DNA of 18,513 nucleotides from CALAED01 sp937891035. Lineage in GTDB: Bacteria > Actinomycetota > Actinomycetes > Streptosporangiales > Streptosporangiaceae. Each line of letters begins with the position of its first letter. Position 1 is the stretch's first letter. Positions 1-6,947 of this stretch are shown one piece after another. The stretch lies in the NCBI GenBank assembly GCA_035642125.1, contig DASQSZ010000315.1:1-18513 (forward strand), in the 5' to 3' direction. Both the position numbers and the translations under genes were made by a program. Under the pieces are notes generated by a model. The model had not been told where the DNA came from and ran no database searches. It saw nothing but the letters and a program-made list of their open reading frames with translations.

Positions 1-1
1 G

Positions 2-259
2 AAGTTCAAGTTCCTGAAGGACGCCTACCGCTACATCCTGCAGGTGCTGCGGATGGTGATGTACTTCAACCCGCTCAAGGTGCTGATGCCGCCCGCGCTG
101 TGGCTGATCGGCATCGGGGTGATCAAGGGCATCGTCGACCAGTTCCTGCACCCCCTGTACTTCGCGATCAACACGGTCCTGATCTTCGTCACCGGGTTGA
201 TCATCGCTTCGCTGGCACTGCTCGCCGACCTCATCGTCCGGTCGCGGGGGGACACCTGA
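2..259 (+). CDS. Glycosyltransferase family 2, C-terminal membrane part (5' truncated by window edge)
   Basis: The reading frame is open from base 2 to a TGA at 257-259, so only the last 85 residues are present. They begin KFKFLKDAYRYILQ and continue into two hydrophobic segments (about residues 25-42 and 50-73), ending in a short basic-acidic tail. This amphipathic linker followed by two membrane helices is typical of the C-terminus of polyprenyl-phosphate-sugar synthases of the DPM1/GT2 type, which move a sugar from a nucleotide donor to a lipid carrier on the cytoplasmic face. The catalytic domain is outside the window, so the family call rests on the tail alone. It lies 75 bp upstream of a GT4 gene in the same direction and probably shares a transcript with it. 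Confidence 0.62.
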   Translation, partial: KFKFLKDAYRYILQVLRMVMYFNPLKVLMPPALWLIGIGVIKGIVDQFLHPLYFAINTVLIFVTGLIIASLALLADLIVRSRGDT

Positions 260-334
260 GCGTACGGTACGGTGTGGCGACCAGGCCTTGGGCACTGGAT
301 TCAGCGCAGCCGAACGAGATCGCCGAGGGAGTCA

Positions 335-1435
335 GTGAGGATCGCGATCGTCGGGCCCACTTTCCCATACAAGGGGGGCGGCGCCCACCACACGACCGAG
401 CTGGCGCATCGGCTGGCCGCCGCCGGACACGACGTGATCTTGGAGTCCTGGCGGACGCAGTACCCGTCGTTCGCCTATCCAGGCCGGCTGGTCATCTCCG
501 AGCCGGAGGGCGAGCCGTTCCAGCCCACGCGACGGGAGCTGTCCTGGCGCGATCCGCTCGGCTGGATCCGCGCCGGGCGCCGGCTGCGCTCGTCGGATCT
601 CGTGGTGTTCACCGTGCTCACCCCGGTGCAGGTGCCGGCCTATCACGGCATCATGACCGGGCTCGGGCGGCGCGGCGGCGAAACCGTGGCGCTGTGTCAT
701 AACGTCCTGCCGCACGAGCGAAAGCCCTACGACACCCTGCTCATGCGCACGTTGCTGCGCCGGGTCGGCCGGGTCCTCGTGCACTCGGCCGAACAGGCCG
801 CCCTAGCGCGCGCGCTGACCGGCAAGTCCGGCAAGTCCGGCGGCAAGTCTGTCAAGGTGGCCGGGCTGCCGCCGCACCTGCCCGTGCGCCGGGCGAAGGA
901 CGCGCGGCGGGCCGGCCGGCACGACCGGCTGCTCTTCTTCGGCATCGTGCGCCACTACAAGGGCCTGGACATCCTGCTGCGCGCGCTGGCGGCCGGGCCG
1001 CCGGAGATCTCGCTGACGGTGGCCGGGGAGTTTTGGGCCGGTCTCGATGAGACGCGGCGGCTGGTGCGCGCGCTCGGGCTGACCGACCGGGTCGAGCTGC
1101 ACCCGGGGTATGTGCCGGCCGCGGCGATCCCGGGGCTGTTCGACGGCGTCGATGCGCTGGTGCTGCCCTATCGGGCGGCCACCGCTTCCCAAAACGTCGC
1201 ACTCGCTTTCGAGCATGGCGTGCCGGTCATCGCCACGACGGCGGGCGCGCTGGCCGAGCACGTTCGAGACGGCGTCAACGGCGTGCTGTGCGAGCCGGGG
1301 GATGTGGGCTCGCTCACCGACGCGCTGAAGCGGTTCTATGCCGACGGCGAGCCGGATCGCCTGCGGCGTGGCGTACGGGCGGTGGATCCGGCGCCGTACT
1401 GGGACCGCTACCTCGACGAGCTGCTCAAGCCCTGA
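335..1435 (+). CDS. GT4-family glycosyltransferase
   Basis: This is a 366-residue GT-B fold enzyme that probably transfers a sugar from a nucleotide donor to an envelope acceptor. The start chosen is the GTG at 335, with GAGGGA just upstream. From it the protein opens MRIAIVGPTFPYKGGG, the glycine-rich N-terminal loop of GT4 enzymes; an in-frame start at 272 would add 21 unlike residues. The C-terminal domain shows FFGIVRHYKGLD (201-212) and LVLPYR (275-280). The donor-site region reads ASQNVALAFEHGVP, where the second Glu of the EX7E motif is E293 and the first is replaced by S285, a variation known in GT4 subgroups. A GKSGKSGGKS tandem repeat lies at residues 163-172, between the two domains. 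The 3' end overlaps the convergent flippase-like gene by 28 bp. The substrate is unknown. Confidence 0.88.
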   Translation: MRIAIVGPTFPYKGGGAHHTTELAHRLAAAGHDVILESWRTQYPSFAYPGRLVISEPEGEPFQPTRRELSWRDPLGWIRAGRRLRSSDLVVFTVLTPVQVPAYHGIMTGLGRRGGETVALCHNVLPHERKPYDTLLMRTLLRRVGRVLVHSAEQAALARALTGKSGKSGGKSVKVAGLPPHLPVRRAKDARRAGRHDRLLFFGIVRHYKGLDILLRALAAGPPEISLTVAGEFWAGLDETRRLVRALGLTDRVELHPGYVPAAAIPGLFDGVDALVLPYRAATASQNVALAFEHGVPVIATTAGALAEHVRDGVNGVLCEPGDVGSLTDALKRFYADGEPDRLRRGVRAVDPAPYWDRYLDELLKP

Positions 1436-2409
1436 TCGGGCTTCTTGGTCGCCGCGACATCGGCCGCCGGCAGGTCGGCGGGACGGGCGCGCAGCGCGGT
1501 GAACCGCAGCCGGCCGCCGATGAGGAACGCCAGGCCGGACCCGATGAGGTCGACCAGCGTGAAGACCACGCGGGAGATGATGGCGACGACCTGCGGGGCC
1601 CCGGCGGGCAACGCGGGGGCCAGCGTGATGGCCAGCGCGACCTCGCGCGCCCCGATGCCGCCGGGCGTGATGAAGAACAAAAAACCCACGGTCCAGGCCA
1701 GCGCGTAGCCGCCGATGGCGGCGAGCGGGAGGCTCGTGCCCGAGCCGCCCCCGTCCAGCGCCAGCAGCCAGATGTGCAGGCCGAACAGCGCCCAGCCGAC
1801 GAGGCCCCAGCCCACCGTCCGCAGCGTCGCGCCGAGGTCGGCGGGCCGCTCAAGCGGCGGCCGGTGGATGATCTTGAGCCCGAGGTTGAGCCCCCAGGTC
1901 ACGATCTTGGGGTGCAGCGCCGCCAGCAGCACCGGGGCCAACGGGAACAGCCACCAGTAGTCGGCGGTGGCCTCCGGTGAGGTGAGCGGCAGCGCCACGG
2001 CGGCGATCGCCAGCCCGGTCGCCATGGTGATGGCCATGTTGAGGAAGGTGGCGCTCACCATCCGCAGCCTGGGCACCTTGTACTGATGGCCCAGCTCCAC
2101 CTGGGCGGCCAGCACCCATACCTTGCCGGGCACGTACTTGCCGAGCTGGGCGATGAACCAGACCCGGGCGGCGCCGCGCAGCGGCAGCACCGAGCCGAAC
2201 CCGGCCAGGACCGCGCGCAGCCCCATCATCAGCGCGCACATGCCGGCGAAGGCGCAGATGAGGGAGAGCCCGACGAGCGGCCACGACATGTTCGCCAGCG
2301 CCCGGCTGGTCTCGTCCCACCGCGCGGCGAGGGCGTATCCGCAGAACCCAAGCGCCAACACGATGAAGGCGGGCCGGAAGATCCGCTTCGCACGTGACCG
2401 GATTTTCAC
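1408..2409 (-). CDS. Flippase-like membrane protein, LPG synthase TM / UPF0104 family (copy A)
   Basis: This multi-pass membrane protein is about 333 residues long, with seven or eight hydrophobic segments. It belongs to the integral membrane family related to the transmembrane half of lysylphosphatidylglycerol synthase (COG0392/UPF0104). Family marks visible are FIAQLGKYVPGKVW in the first third and WTVGFLFFITPGGIGAREVAL near the end. It has no C-terminal aminoacyl-transfer domain, so it is not MprF. Members often sit in glycolipid or polysaccharide clusters and are suspected of moving or handling lipid-linked sugars, which fits the glycosyltransferases here but is inference. The start at GTG 2409 (VKIRSRAK, a basic pre-helix) is preferred over GTG 2469, which adds 20 residues; neither has a strong ribosome binding site. 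It is a paralogue of the gene at 3714-4733. Confidence 0.8.
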   Translation of the reverse strand: MKIRSRAKRIFRPAFIVLALGFCGYALAARWDETSRALANMSWPLVGLSLICAFAGMCALMMGLRAVLAGFGSVLPLRGAARVWFIAQLGKYVPGKVWVLAAQVELGHQYKVPRLRMVSATFLNMAITMATGLAIAAVALPLTSPEATADYWWLFPLAPVLLAALHPKIVTWGLNLGLKIIHRPPLERPADLGATLRTVGWGLVGWALFGLHIWLLALDGGGSGTSLPLAAIGGYALAWTVGFLFFITPGGIGAREVALAITLAPALPAGAPQVVAIISRVVFTLVDLIGSGLAFLIGGRLRFTALRARPADLPAADVAATKKPDQGLSSSSR

Positions 2410-2463
2410 CCGGTAAGCGTAGTGGAAGGGGGCAAACCGCCAGGTGAACGGGAGGTAACGAGC

Positions 2464-2489
2464 CGGCACCGGTGTGTCGTGTGGTGCCG
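2464..2489. terminator. Possible hairpin between methyltransferase A and flippase-like A
   Basis: CGGCACC (2464-2470) and GGTGCCG (2483-2489) are perfect 7-bp inverted arms around a 12-base loop. The hairpin lies in the 118-bp gap after the leftward methyltransferase. No run of U follows, so it may instead be a regulatory or processing site. The flippase-like gene downstream may be read through it. Confidence 0.22.
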
Positions 2490-2527
2490 CCGGTACGTCA
2501 GTGATTCTCGGGTGTGCGGCAGGTAGA

Positions 2528-3169
2528 TCATCCGCGGACGGTGCCCCAGACCGTCGTCCAGGGGAACGGCGTGGTCACCCCGCGGATGTTCGCCACCGTG
2601 CCGACGAACTTGGTAAAGCTTCGCTTCGACCAGTGATTCAGATGTCCCGGCGTATTGCCGAGGTTGGAGACGTACCGCCCGGTGATCAGGTTGCAGCCGC
2701 GGAAGATGGGCTCGCGCGGCACCGAGAAGATCACGTGCCGCTTGGCCACCCTGGCCATCTCGCGCAGCCCACGCTCGGGATCGGTGAGGTGCTCGAGCAC
2801 CTCGACGGAGACCACCAGGTCGAACTGATCGTCGTCGAACGGCAGCCGGTGCGCGTCGGCGTGCAGGTATCCGGGGCCGGGGTAATTGCGCCACCAGGCC
2901 CGCAGGCCCGCGTCCGGCAGATCGACGGCGACGACCTCGCCGAAGCGCTGGTGCAACTTGTCCGCGATCACGCCTTCGCCGCAGCCGACCTCGAGCACGC
3001 GCGTCGGCCCGCCCTGCGGGTCCGCGGCCAGCTGTCCGATGACCCGTTCGAGATTGGCCACCCACCGTTCCGTCAGAAACCGGATGGCCGGGTTCTTGGC
3101 GGTGTATTTCAAGGTGGTATTGCCGATGACGATGTCGGGTGTCTCGGGGACGGCCCGGTCCTGAACCAC
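2528..3169 (-). CDS. Class I SAM-dependent methyltransferase (copy A)
   Basis: This is a 213-residue methyltransferase of the Methyltransf_11/25 type. SAM-binding motif I is VLEVGCGEG at residues 58-66, the acidic end of strand 2 is D83 (VAVDLPD), and DAHRLPFDDDQFDLVV at 105-120 leads to VEVLEHLTDPERGL, the usual post-motif region. The start is GTG 3169, with GGAGGT ending 4 nt before it (3174-3179), the clearest ribosome binding site in this part of the window. The substrate is not evident. Next to two flippase-like genes and three glycosyltransferases, an O-methylation of a sugar or lipid-linked intermediate is the most natural guess. It resembles the methyltransferase at 4784-5626 in fold only; the tails differ. 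Confidence 0.85.
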   Translation of the reverse strand: MVQDRAVPETPDIVIGNTTLKYTAKNPAIRFLTERWVANLERVIGQLAADPQGGPTRVLEVGCGEGVIADKLHQRFGEVVAVDLPDAGLRAWWRNYPGPGYLHADAHRLPFDDDQFDLVVSVEVLEHLTDPERGLREMARVAKRHVIFSVPREPIFRGCNLITGRYVSNLGNTPGHLNHWSKRSFTKFVGTVANIRGVTTPFPWTTVWGTVRG

Positions 3170-3302
3170 GACGACCTCCGCTCCTGCGGCTCGAACCGTC
3201 GGCCGCGCGGGCGGCGAACCCGGCTGCCGATTCTCGGCGGAGCGTATAGCCGCTGATCAGGCGATCGCGGCCAACCGGCGAGAGGTCATCAATTGTTCAT
3301 TG

Positions 3303-3322
3303 GCGGGCCATCTGGCGCCCGC
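3303..3322 (-). terminator. Putative terminator downstream of trxA
   Basis: GCGGGC (3303-3308) and GCCCGC (3317-3322) form a 6-bp stem with an 8-base loop, 57 nt past the trxA stop. In the minus-strand sense the stem is followed by an A/T-rich stretch (CAATGAACAATTG), which is unusual in this DNA and fits a terminator. A weak minus-strand promoter for the methyltransferase could then lie at 3240-3270, around the sequence GGCTATACGCT. Confidence 0.35.
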
Positions 3323-3378
3323 GCGGACGTCGCCTGGCGGAACGGAAATCCAGTGGGGTCACGGACGCGGCTCGACGG

Positions 3379-3708
3379 TCACAGATGCGGCTCGATGGCC
3401 GCGAGCAACTGACGCTTGGGCTTGGCGCCGACGATCTGGGCCACGACTTCGCCGTTCTTGTACAGGTTGAGGGTCGGGGCCCCGATGACGCCGTACCGCA
3501 CGGTCGTCTTCGGGTTGGCGTCGATGTCGAGCTTGGCGATGGTGAGCTTGCCCGCGTACTCGGCGGCGATCTGTTCGAGCACCGGCGCCACCATCTTGCA
3601 CGGCCCGCACCAGTCGGCCCAAAAGTCCACGAGGACGGGAGTTTCGCTGGCGAGGACCTGGTCGTCGAAGGTCGCGTCCGTCACGGTGATGGGTGCGTTC
3701 ACGGTCAC
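3379..3708 (-). CDS. trxA: Thioredoxin
   Basis: This is a 109-residue cytosolic thioredoxin, the usual length for the family, which reduces protein disulfides and is recharged by thioredoxin reductase. It shows the active site WCGPCK with Cys34 and Cys37, the buried Asp28 in LVDFWA, and the cis-proline loop GAPTL (Pro78). There is no signal peptide, so it acts in the cytoplasm. The start is GTG 3708; a second in-frame GTG two codons later is possible. The ribosome binding site GAGGAG (3717-3722) is made of the last two Glu codons of the upstream flippase-like gene, and the two genes are 5 bp apart, so translation is probably coupled. No reductase gene is adjacent. Confidence 0.95.
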   Translation of the reverse strand: MTVNAPITVTDATFDDQVLASETPVLVDFWADWCGPCKMVAPVLEQIAAEYAGKLTIAKLDIDANPKTTVRYGVIGAPTLNLYKNGEVVAQIVGAKPKRQLLAAIEPHL

Positions 3709-3713
3709 TCGCC

Positions 3714-4733
3714 TTACTCCTCGCCGGGTGGGTCCGTACCCCTGTTCGTGCTCTTATCCACCTGCAACGCCGCTGGTGTCAGGACATTCCCTGGCGGCGC
3801 CGCCGGCGCCCGGCCGTCCCGGCGGGACAGCGCGCGGCGGCCGAGCGCGAACGCGAGCGCGGCCCAGGCGAGGTCGGCGGCCATCGAGATCAGCCGGGAC
3901 ACCGTCGCGATCACGAGCGCCTGCGGCCAGTCCATGAGCGGCGCAAGCGCCGCGGCCATGGCCACCTCACGGGTGCCGATGCCCCCCGGTGCGAAGATCG
4001 TAAGGAAGCCGACCGACCACGCCAGCATGTACGCGGCGGCGGCCGGCAAAAAGTCGGCCGGTCCGCCGTGGTGGACGTCGTTGACGAGCAGCCACGCCTG
4101 GACGTCGAGCAGCGCCCAGCCGAGAATCGTCCAGCCGAGCGCCCGCACCAGCGCGCCGCCGCGCACGCCCCGTTCGAGCGGCTCCCGTCCGGCCAGCCGC
4201 AGCGCGACGTTCAGGGCCCCCGTCAGTACGCGCGGATGGAGCGCGGCGGCCACCACGGGCACCAGGGCCAGCGCCCACCAGTAGCTGCGGGCGGCGCCGG
4301 CCGAGGTGAACGGCAGCGCGATCGCGGTCAGCGCCAGCGCGGCGGCCAGCGTGATCGCCATCGCGAGTACGGTTGCCGTGAAGGTCCGCTTGCGCGGCGC
4401 CGCGTGATCGCGGCCAAGCTCCATGGTGGCGACCACCTGCCACACCCCGCCGGGCAGGTACTTGCCGAGTTGGCCGAGGAACATCACCTGGACGGCCGGG
4501 CGAAGGGCAAGGGGGGAGCCGAGGTCGGCGAGCAGCGCCCGCCAGGCCAGCATGGCCCCGCCCGGAGCCATGATGCCGGCGGCGGCCGCGAGCGCCAGCG
4601 ACCACCACGACAGCGCGGACAGCGCCGCCGTCGCCTTGCCCCACTGGGAGACCAAGGCGGAGACCAGGAACGCGACGGCGAGCACAGCGAACCCCGCGCG
4701 CAGGGCCCGGCTCGCCCGCAGGCGGCGCATCAC
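3714..4733 (-). CDS. Flippase-like membrane protein, LPG synthase TM / UPF0104 family (copy B)
   Basis: This is a 339-residue multi-pass membrane protein and a clear paralogue of the gene at 1408-2409. It shares FLGQLGKYLPGGVWQV (against FIAQLGKYVPGKVWVL), the ALHPRVLTGALN segment, and WSVGFLTIFAPGGIGTREVAM. Like copy A it lacks the soluble aminoacyl-phosphatidylglycerol synthase domain. A role in moving or presenting lipid-linked sugars is inferred only from the family's usual neighbourhoods. The start is GTG 4733 or the adjacent ATG 4730; neither has a convincing ribosome binding site. The tail after residue 310 is polar and probably cytoplasmic. It is divergent from the methyltransferase at 4784, with 50 bp between, and heads the operon that includes trxA. 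Confidence 0.82.
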   Translation of the reverse strand: MMRRLRASRALRAGFAVLAVAFLVSALVSQWGKATAALSALSWWSLALAAAAGIMAPGGAMLAWRALLADLGSPLALRPAVQVMFLGQLGKYLPGGVWQVVATMELGRDHAAPRKRTFTATVLAMAITLAAALALTAIALPFTSAGAARSYWWALALVPVVAAALHPRVLTGALNVALRLAGREPLERGVRGGALVRALGWTILGWALLDVQAWLLVNDVHHGGPADFLPAAAAYMLAWSVGFLTIFAPGGIGTREVAMAAALAPLMDWPQALVIATVSRLISMAADLAWAALAFALGRRALSRRDGRAPAAPPGNVLTPAALQVDKSTNRGTDPPGEE

Positions 4734-4770
4734 CCGCCCAAGCGTACGGTGTCCCCCCGCTCCCCACCCC

Positions 4771-4783
4771 TAGACTGGCCGCC
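4771..4783 (+). promoter_or_regulatory. Putative -10 element for a leaderless transcript of methyltransferase B
   Basis: TAGACT (4771-4776) matches the actinobacterial TANNNT -10 pattern and ends 7 nt before the ATG at 4784. No ribosome binding site is seen, so transcription probably begins at or next to the start codon. No good -35 hexamer is visible. The 50-bp gap must also hold control signals for the divergent flippase-like gene. Confidence 0.5.
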
Positions 4784-5626
4784 ATGCCCAAGGAGCGGAC
4801 CAAGGACAGGGAACGGACCAAGGACGGGGAGCGGACTCCGCAGCTCGCGTACTCCGAGATCCAAAGCGCGATGCTCGAGGAGGACAAGCGCCGGCGCAAG
4901 GCGGCCAAGCTCATCGCGGTGCTGACCCACTTCCTCGGCCGCGCCGACCTGTCCGGGCTGACGGTTGCGGATGTCGGGTGCTCGGCCGGGTTCATCTCCG
5001 ACGAACTCGCCGCCGCCGGCGCCGCGCATACGGTCGGCATCGACATCGACGTGCCGGGGCTGAAGCGGGCCAAGGACGCCTTCGGCGAGCGGGTGGGCTT
5101 CGTGTGCGGCGACGGTGAGCGGCTGCCCTTCCCCGACGGCACCTTCGACGCGATCGTGTTCAACCACATCTACGAGCACGTGGTGAATCCGGACGCGATC
5201 GTGGCCGAGCTGCACCGGGTGCTCGCCGCCGACGGAGCCCTCTACCTCGGCCTGGGCAACAAGTACGGGATCATGGAGCCGCACTACAAGCTGCCGTTCC
5301 TGTCCTACCTCCCGGCCGGGCTCGCCGACCGGTACGTGCGGGCGAGCGGGCGGGCCGACCACTACTACGAGCGGTTCCGCGGCCGCGGCGGGCTGCGCGC
5401 GATGCTGCGCGACTTCAACGTCTGGGATTACACGTTCGCCGTCATTTCGGAACCCGACCGGTTCCACGGCGCCGATGACATGCCGGGACCCATCGCCAAG
5501 CTGCCCATGCCCGCGATCCGGGCACTCCGCCCGGTCATCCCGACGTTCCTTTGGGTGGCGACAAAGACGTCGTTGTCCCCGGCCGGTCCTGCGTTGATCA
5601 CCCCACCCGAGCCCGTCTCGGCGTAG
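4784..5626 (+). CDS. Class I SAM-dependent methyltransferase (copy B)
   Basis: This is a 280-residue protein with a Methyltransf_11-type core. Motif I is VADVGCSAGF at residues 61-70, the strand-2 acidic residues are in GIDIDV (85-90), then GDGERLPFPDGTFD (109-122) and NHIYEHVVNPDAI (127-139). After the core a hydrophobic and aromatic stretch (YKLPFLSYLPAGLADRY, about 168-184) could contact a lipid substrate. The N-terminus is a charged tandem repeat, KERTKD/RERTKD/GERT (residues 3-18), from an 18-bp DNA repeat. It begins the rightward block of methyltransferase, GT4 and sugar nucleotidyltransferase. The substrate is unknown; a lipid-linked glycan is plausible from context. Confidence 0.84.
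   Translation: MPKERTKDRERTKDGERTPQLAYSEIQSAMLEEDKRRRKAAKLIAVLTHFLGRADLSGLTVADVGCSAGFISDELAAAGAAHTVGIDIDVPGLKRAKDAFGERVGFVCGDGERLPFPDGTFDAIVFNHIYEHVVNPDAIVAELHRVLAADGALYLGLGNKYGIMEPHYKLPFLSYLPAGLADRYVRASGRADHYYERFRGRGGLRAMLRDFNVWDYTFAVISEPDRFHGADDMPGPIAKLPMPAIRALRPVIPTFLWVATKTSLSPAGPALITPPEPVSA
4790..4837 (+). repeat. 18-bp tandem repeat, about 2.7 copies, in the 5' end of methyltransferase B
   Basis: The units start at 4790, 4808 and 4826 (the last partial), each reading close to RRGGARCGGACCAAGGAC. They encode six-residue units of the form x-E-R-T-K-D. The reading frame is kept, so copy-number change would only lengthen the N-terminal tail. Confidence 0.8.
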
Positions 5627-5731
5627 GCTTCCGGACAGGGGCGACCCCCGCCACACGCAAGACAAATCGCGCCCGGCCCCTGGACGCGATCATCCCGGTG
5701 GCCCACGGGCGTTTCATAGCAAGGGAGGATT

Positions 5732-6859
5732 GTGGCGCCTCGGATCCTCGTCGACGCGACCGGTGTGCCTGCCGACCGCGGTGCGCTCGGCAGATACGTC
5801 GATGGACTGGTCGCGGCAATGGACGCGGCCGGCGCCGATCTCGTGGTCGCCTGCCAGCGCTCCGACGAGGAGCGATACTCTCGGCTGGCGCCGCACACCA
5901 AGATCGTTGCCGGTCCCATGGCCATCTCGCATCGCCAGACCCGGCAGGCCTGGGAGCAGACCGGCCTGCCCGTCATCGCCGAGCAGGTGGCCGCGGACGT
6001 CATCCATCTGCCGTCCTACTCGATTCCACTGCGGCCGGGCCGGCCCACGGTCGCGACCATCCACGATGTCACCTACTTCTCCGAGCCGGAGGTGCACAAC
6101 CCGGTCCGGTCGACCTACATCAAGTCGGCGACCCGCACCGCGTGCCGCCGGGCCACCCGGCTGATCGTGCCGTCCAAGGCGACCAGGGACGAGTTGGTCC
6201 GGCTGCTGGCCGCCGACCCGGCCCACATCGATGTGGCCTACCACGGCGTCGACCACGAGGCCTTCCACCGGCCGGCCGAAGACGAGATGCGCCGGGTCTC
6301 CGACCGGCTCGGGCTGCACGGCCAGCCCTACATCGCCTTCCTCGGCGCGCTCGACCCGCGCAAGAACGTGCCGAACCTCATCCGCGGCTGGGTGCGCGCG
6401 GTGGCCGACCGGCCCGACCGGCCGGCGCTCGTGCTCGCCGGTGGCGGCGGCTGGGACGACGAGGTCGACGCCGCGATGGCCACGGTCCCGGTCGGGCTGC
6501 GCATGGTCCGCCCCGGTTACCTGCGCTGGTCGTCTCTGCCCGGGTATTTCGGCGGCGCCCAGATCGTCGCCGTGCCCAGCAGAGGCGAAGGTTTCGGGCT
6601 GCCGGTGCTCGAGGCCATGGCCTGCGGCGCGCCGGTCCTCACGACCCCGCACTCCTCGCTGCCCGAGGTCGGCGGCGACGCCGTCGCCTACACCGAGCCC
6701 GACGAGGAGAGCATCGCCGCCGCGATCCGCGCGCTGCTGGACCATCCGGAGCGCCGCAAGGCACTCGCCGAGGCCGCCTTCGTCCGCTCGCAGGAGTTCA
6801 CCTGGGCCGCTTCCGCCGAGGCCCATATGGCCTCCTACCAGCGGGCCATGACCGGCTAA
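5732..6859 (+). CDS. GT4-family glycosyltransferase, mannosyltransferase-like
   Basis: This is a 375-residue GT-B glycosyltransferase of the Glycos_transf_1 type. The N-terminal domain begins RILVDATGVPADRGALGRYV. A HDVTYF motif lies at 111-116, followed by the hinge motif VPSKATRDELV (147-156). The C-terminal domain has FLGALDPRKNVPNLI (203-217), with the donor phosphate-binding R210/K211, and a complete EX7E motif, EGFGLPVLE (E286 to E294). The architecture resembles bacterial mannosyltransferases that use GDP-mannose. The start is GTG 5732, with GGGAGG (5723-5728) 3 nt before it. The next gene makes a nucleotide sugar, which may be this enzyme's donor. The acceptor is unknown. Confidence 0.88.
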   Translation: MAPRILVDATGVPADRGALGRYVDGLVAAMDAAGADLVVACQRSDEERYSRLAPHTKIVAGPMAISHRQTRQAWEQTGLPVIAEQVAADVIHLPSYSIPLRPGRPTVATIHDVTYFSEPEVHNPVRSTYIKSATRTACRRATRLIVPSKATRDELVRLLAADPAHIDVAYHGVDHEAFHRPAEDEMRRVSDRLGLHGQPYIAFLGALDPRKNVPNLIRGWVRAVADRPDRPALVLAGGGGWDDEVDAAMATVPVGLRMVRPGYLRWSSLPGYFGGAQIVAVPSRGEGFGLPVLEAMACGAPVLTTPHSSLPEVGGDAVAYTEPDEESIAAAIRALLDHPERRKALAEAAFVRSQEFTWAASAEAHMASYQRAMTG

Positions 6860-6868
6860 CGGTCTCCA

Positions 6869-6908
6869 CCAGCGGCTCGGCTCAAGTACCATCGCGGCAG
6901 GCCGCTGG
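6869..6908 (+). promoter_or_regulatory. Inverted repeat and putative promoter before the sugar nucleotidyltransferase
   Basis: CCAGCGGC (6869-6876) and GCCGCTGG (6901-6908) are perfect 8-bp inverted arms 24 bases apart. Between them TACCAT (6887-6892) fits the TANNNT -10 pattern. The arrangement could be an operator straddling a promoter, or an RNA hairpin ending the upstream transcript. No T-run follows. Confidence 0.35.
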
Positions 6909-6947
6909 ACGGTGCTGTCACGACGTTGCGGACGGGGTGGGGAACGC

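Noticed and set aside
1408..4733. The two UPF0104 proteins as lysylphosphatidylglycerol synthases (MprF)
   Set aside because: Both end soon after the membrane part. The soluble aminoacyl-transfer domain required for that reaction is absent and not encoded nearby.
246..4758. GGGGGGACACC at 246-256 and, on the minus strand, at 4748-4758
   Set aside because: Eleven shared bases in 18.5 kb of G-rich DNA are expected by chance many times over, and the flanks do not match.
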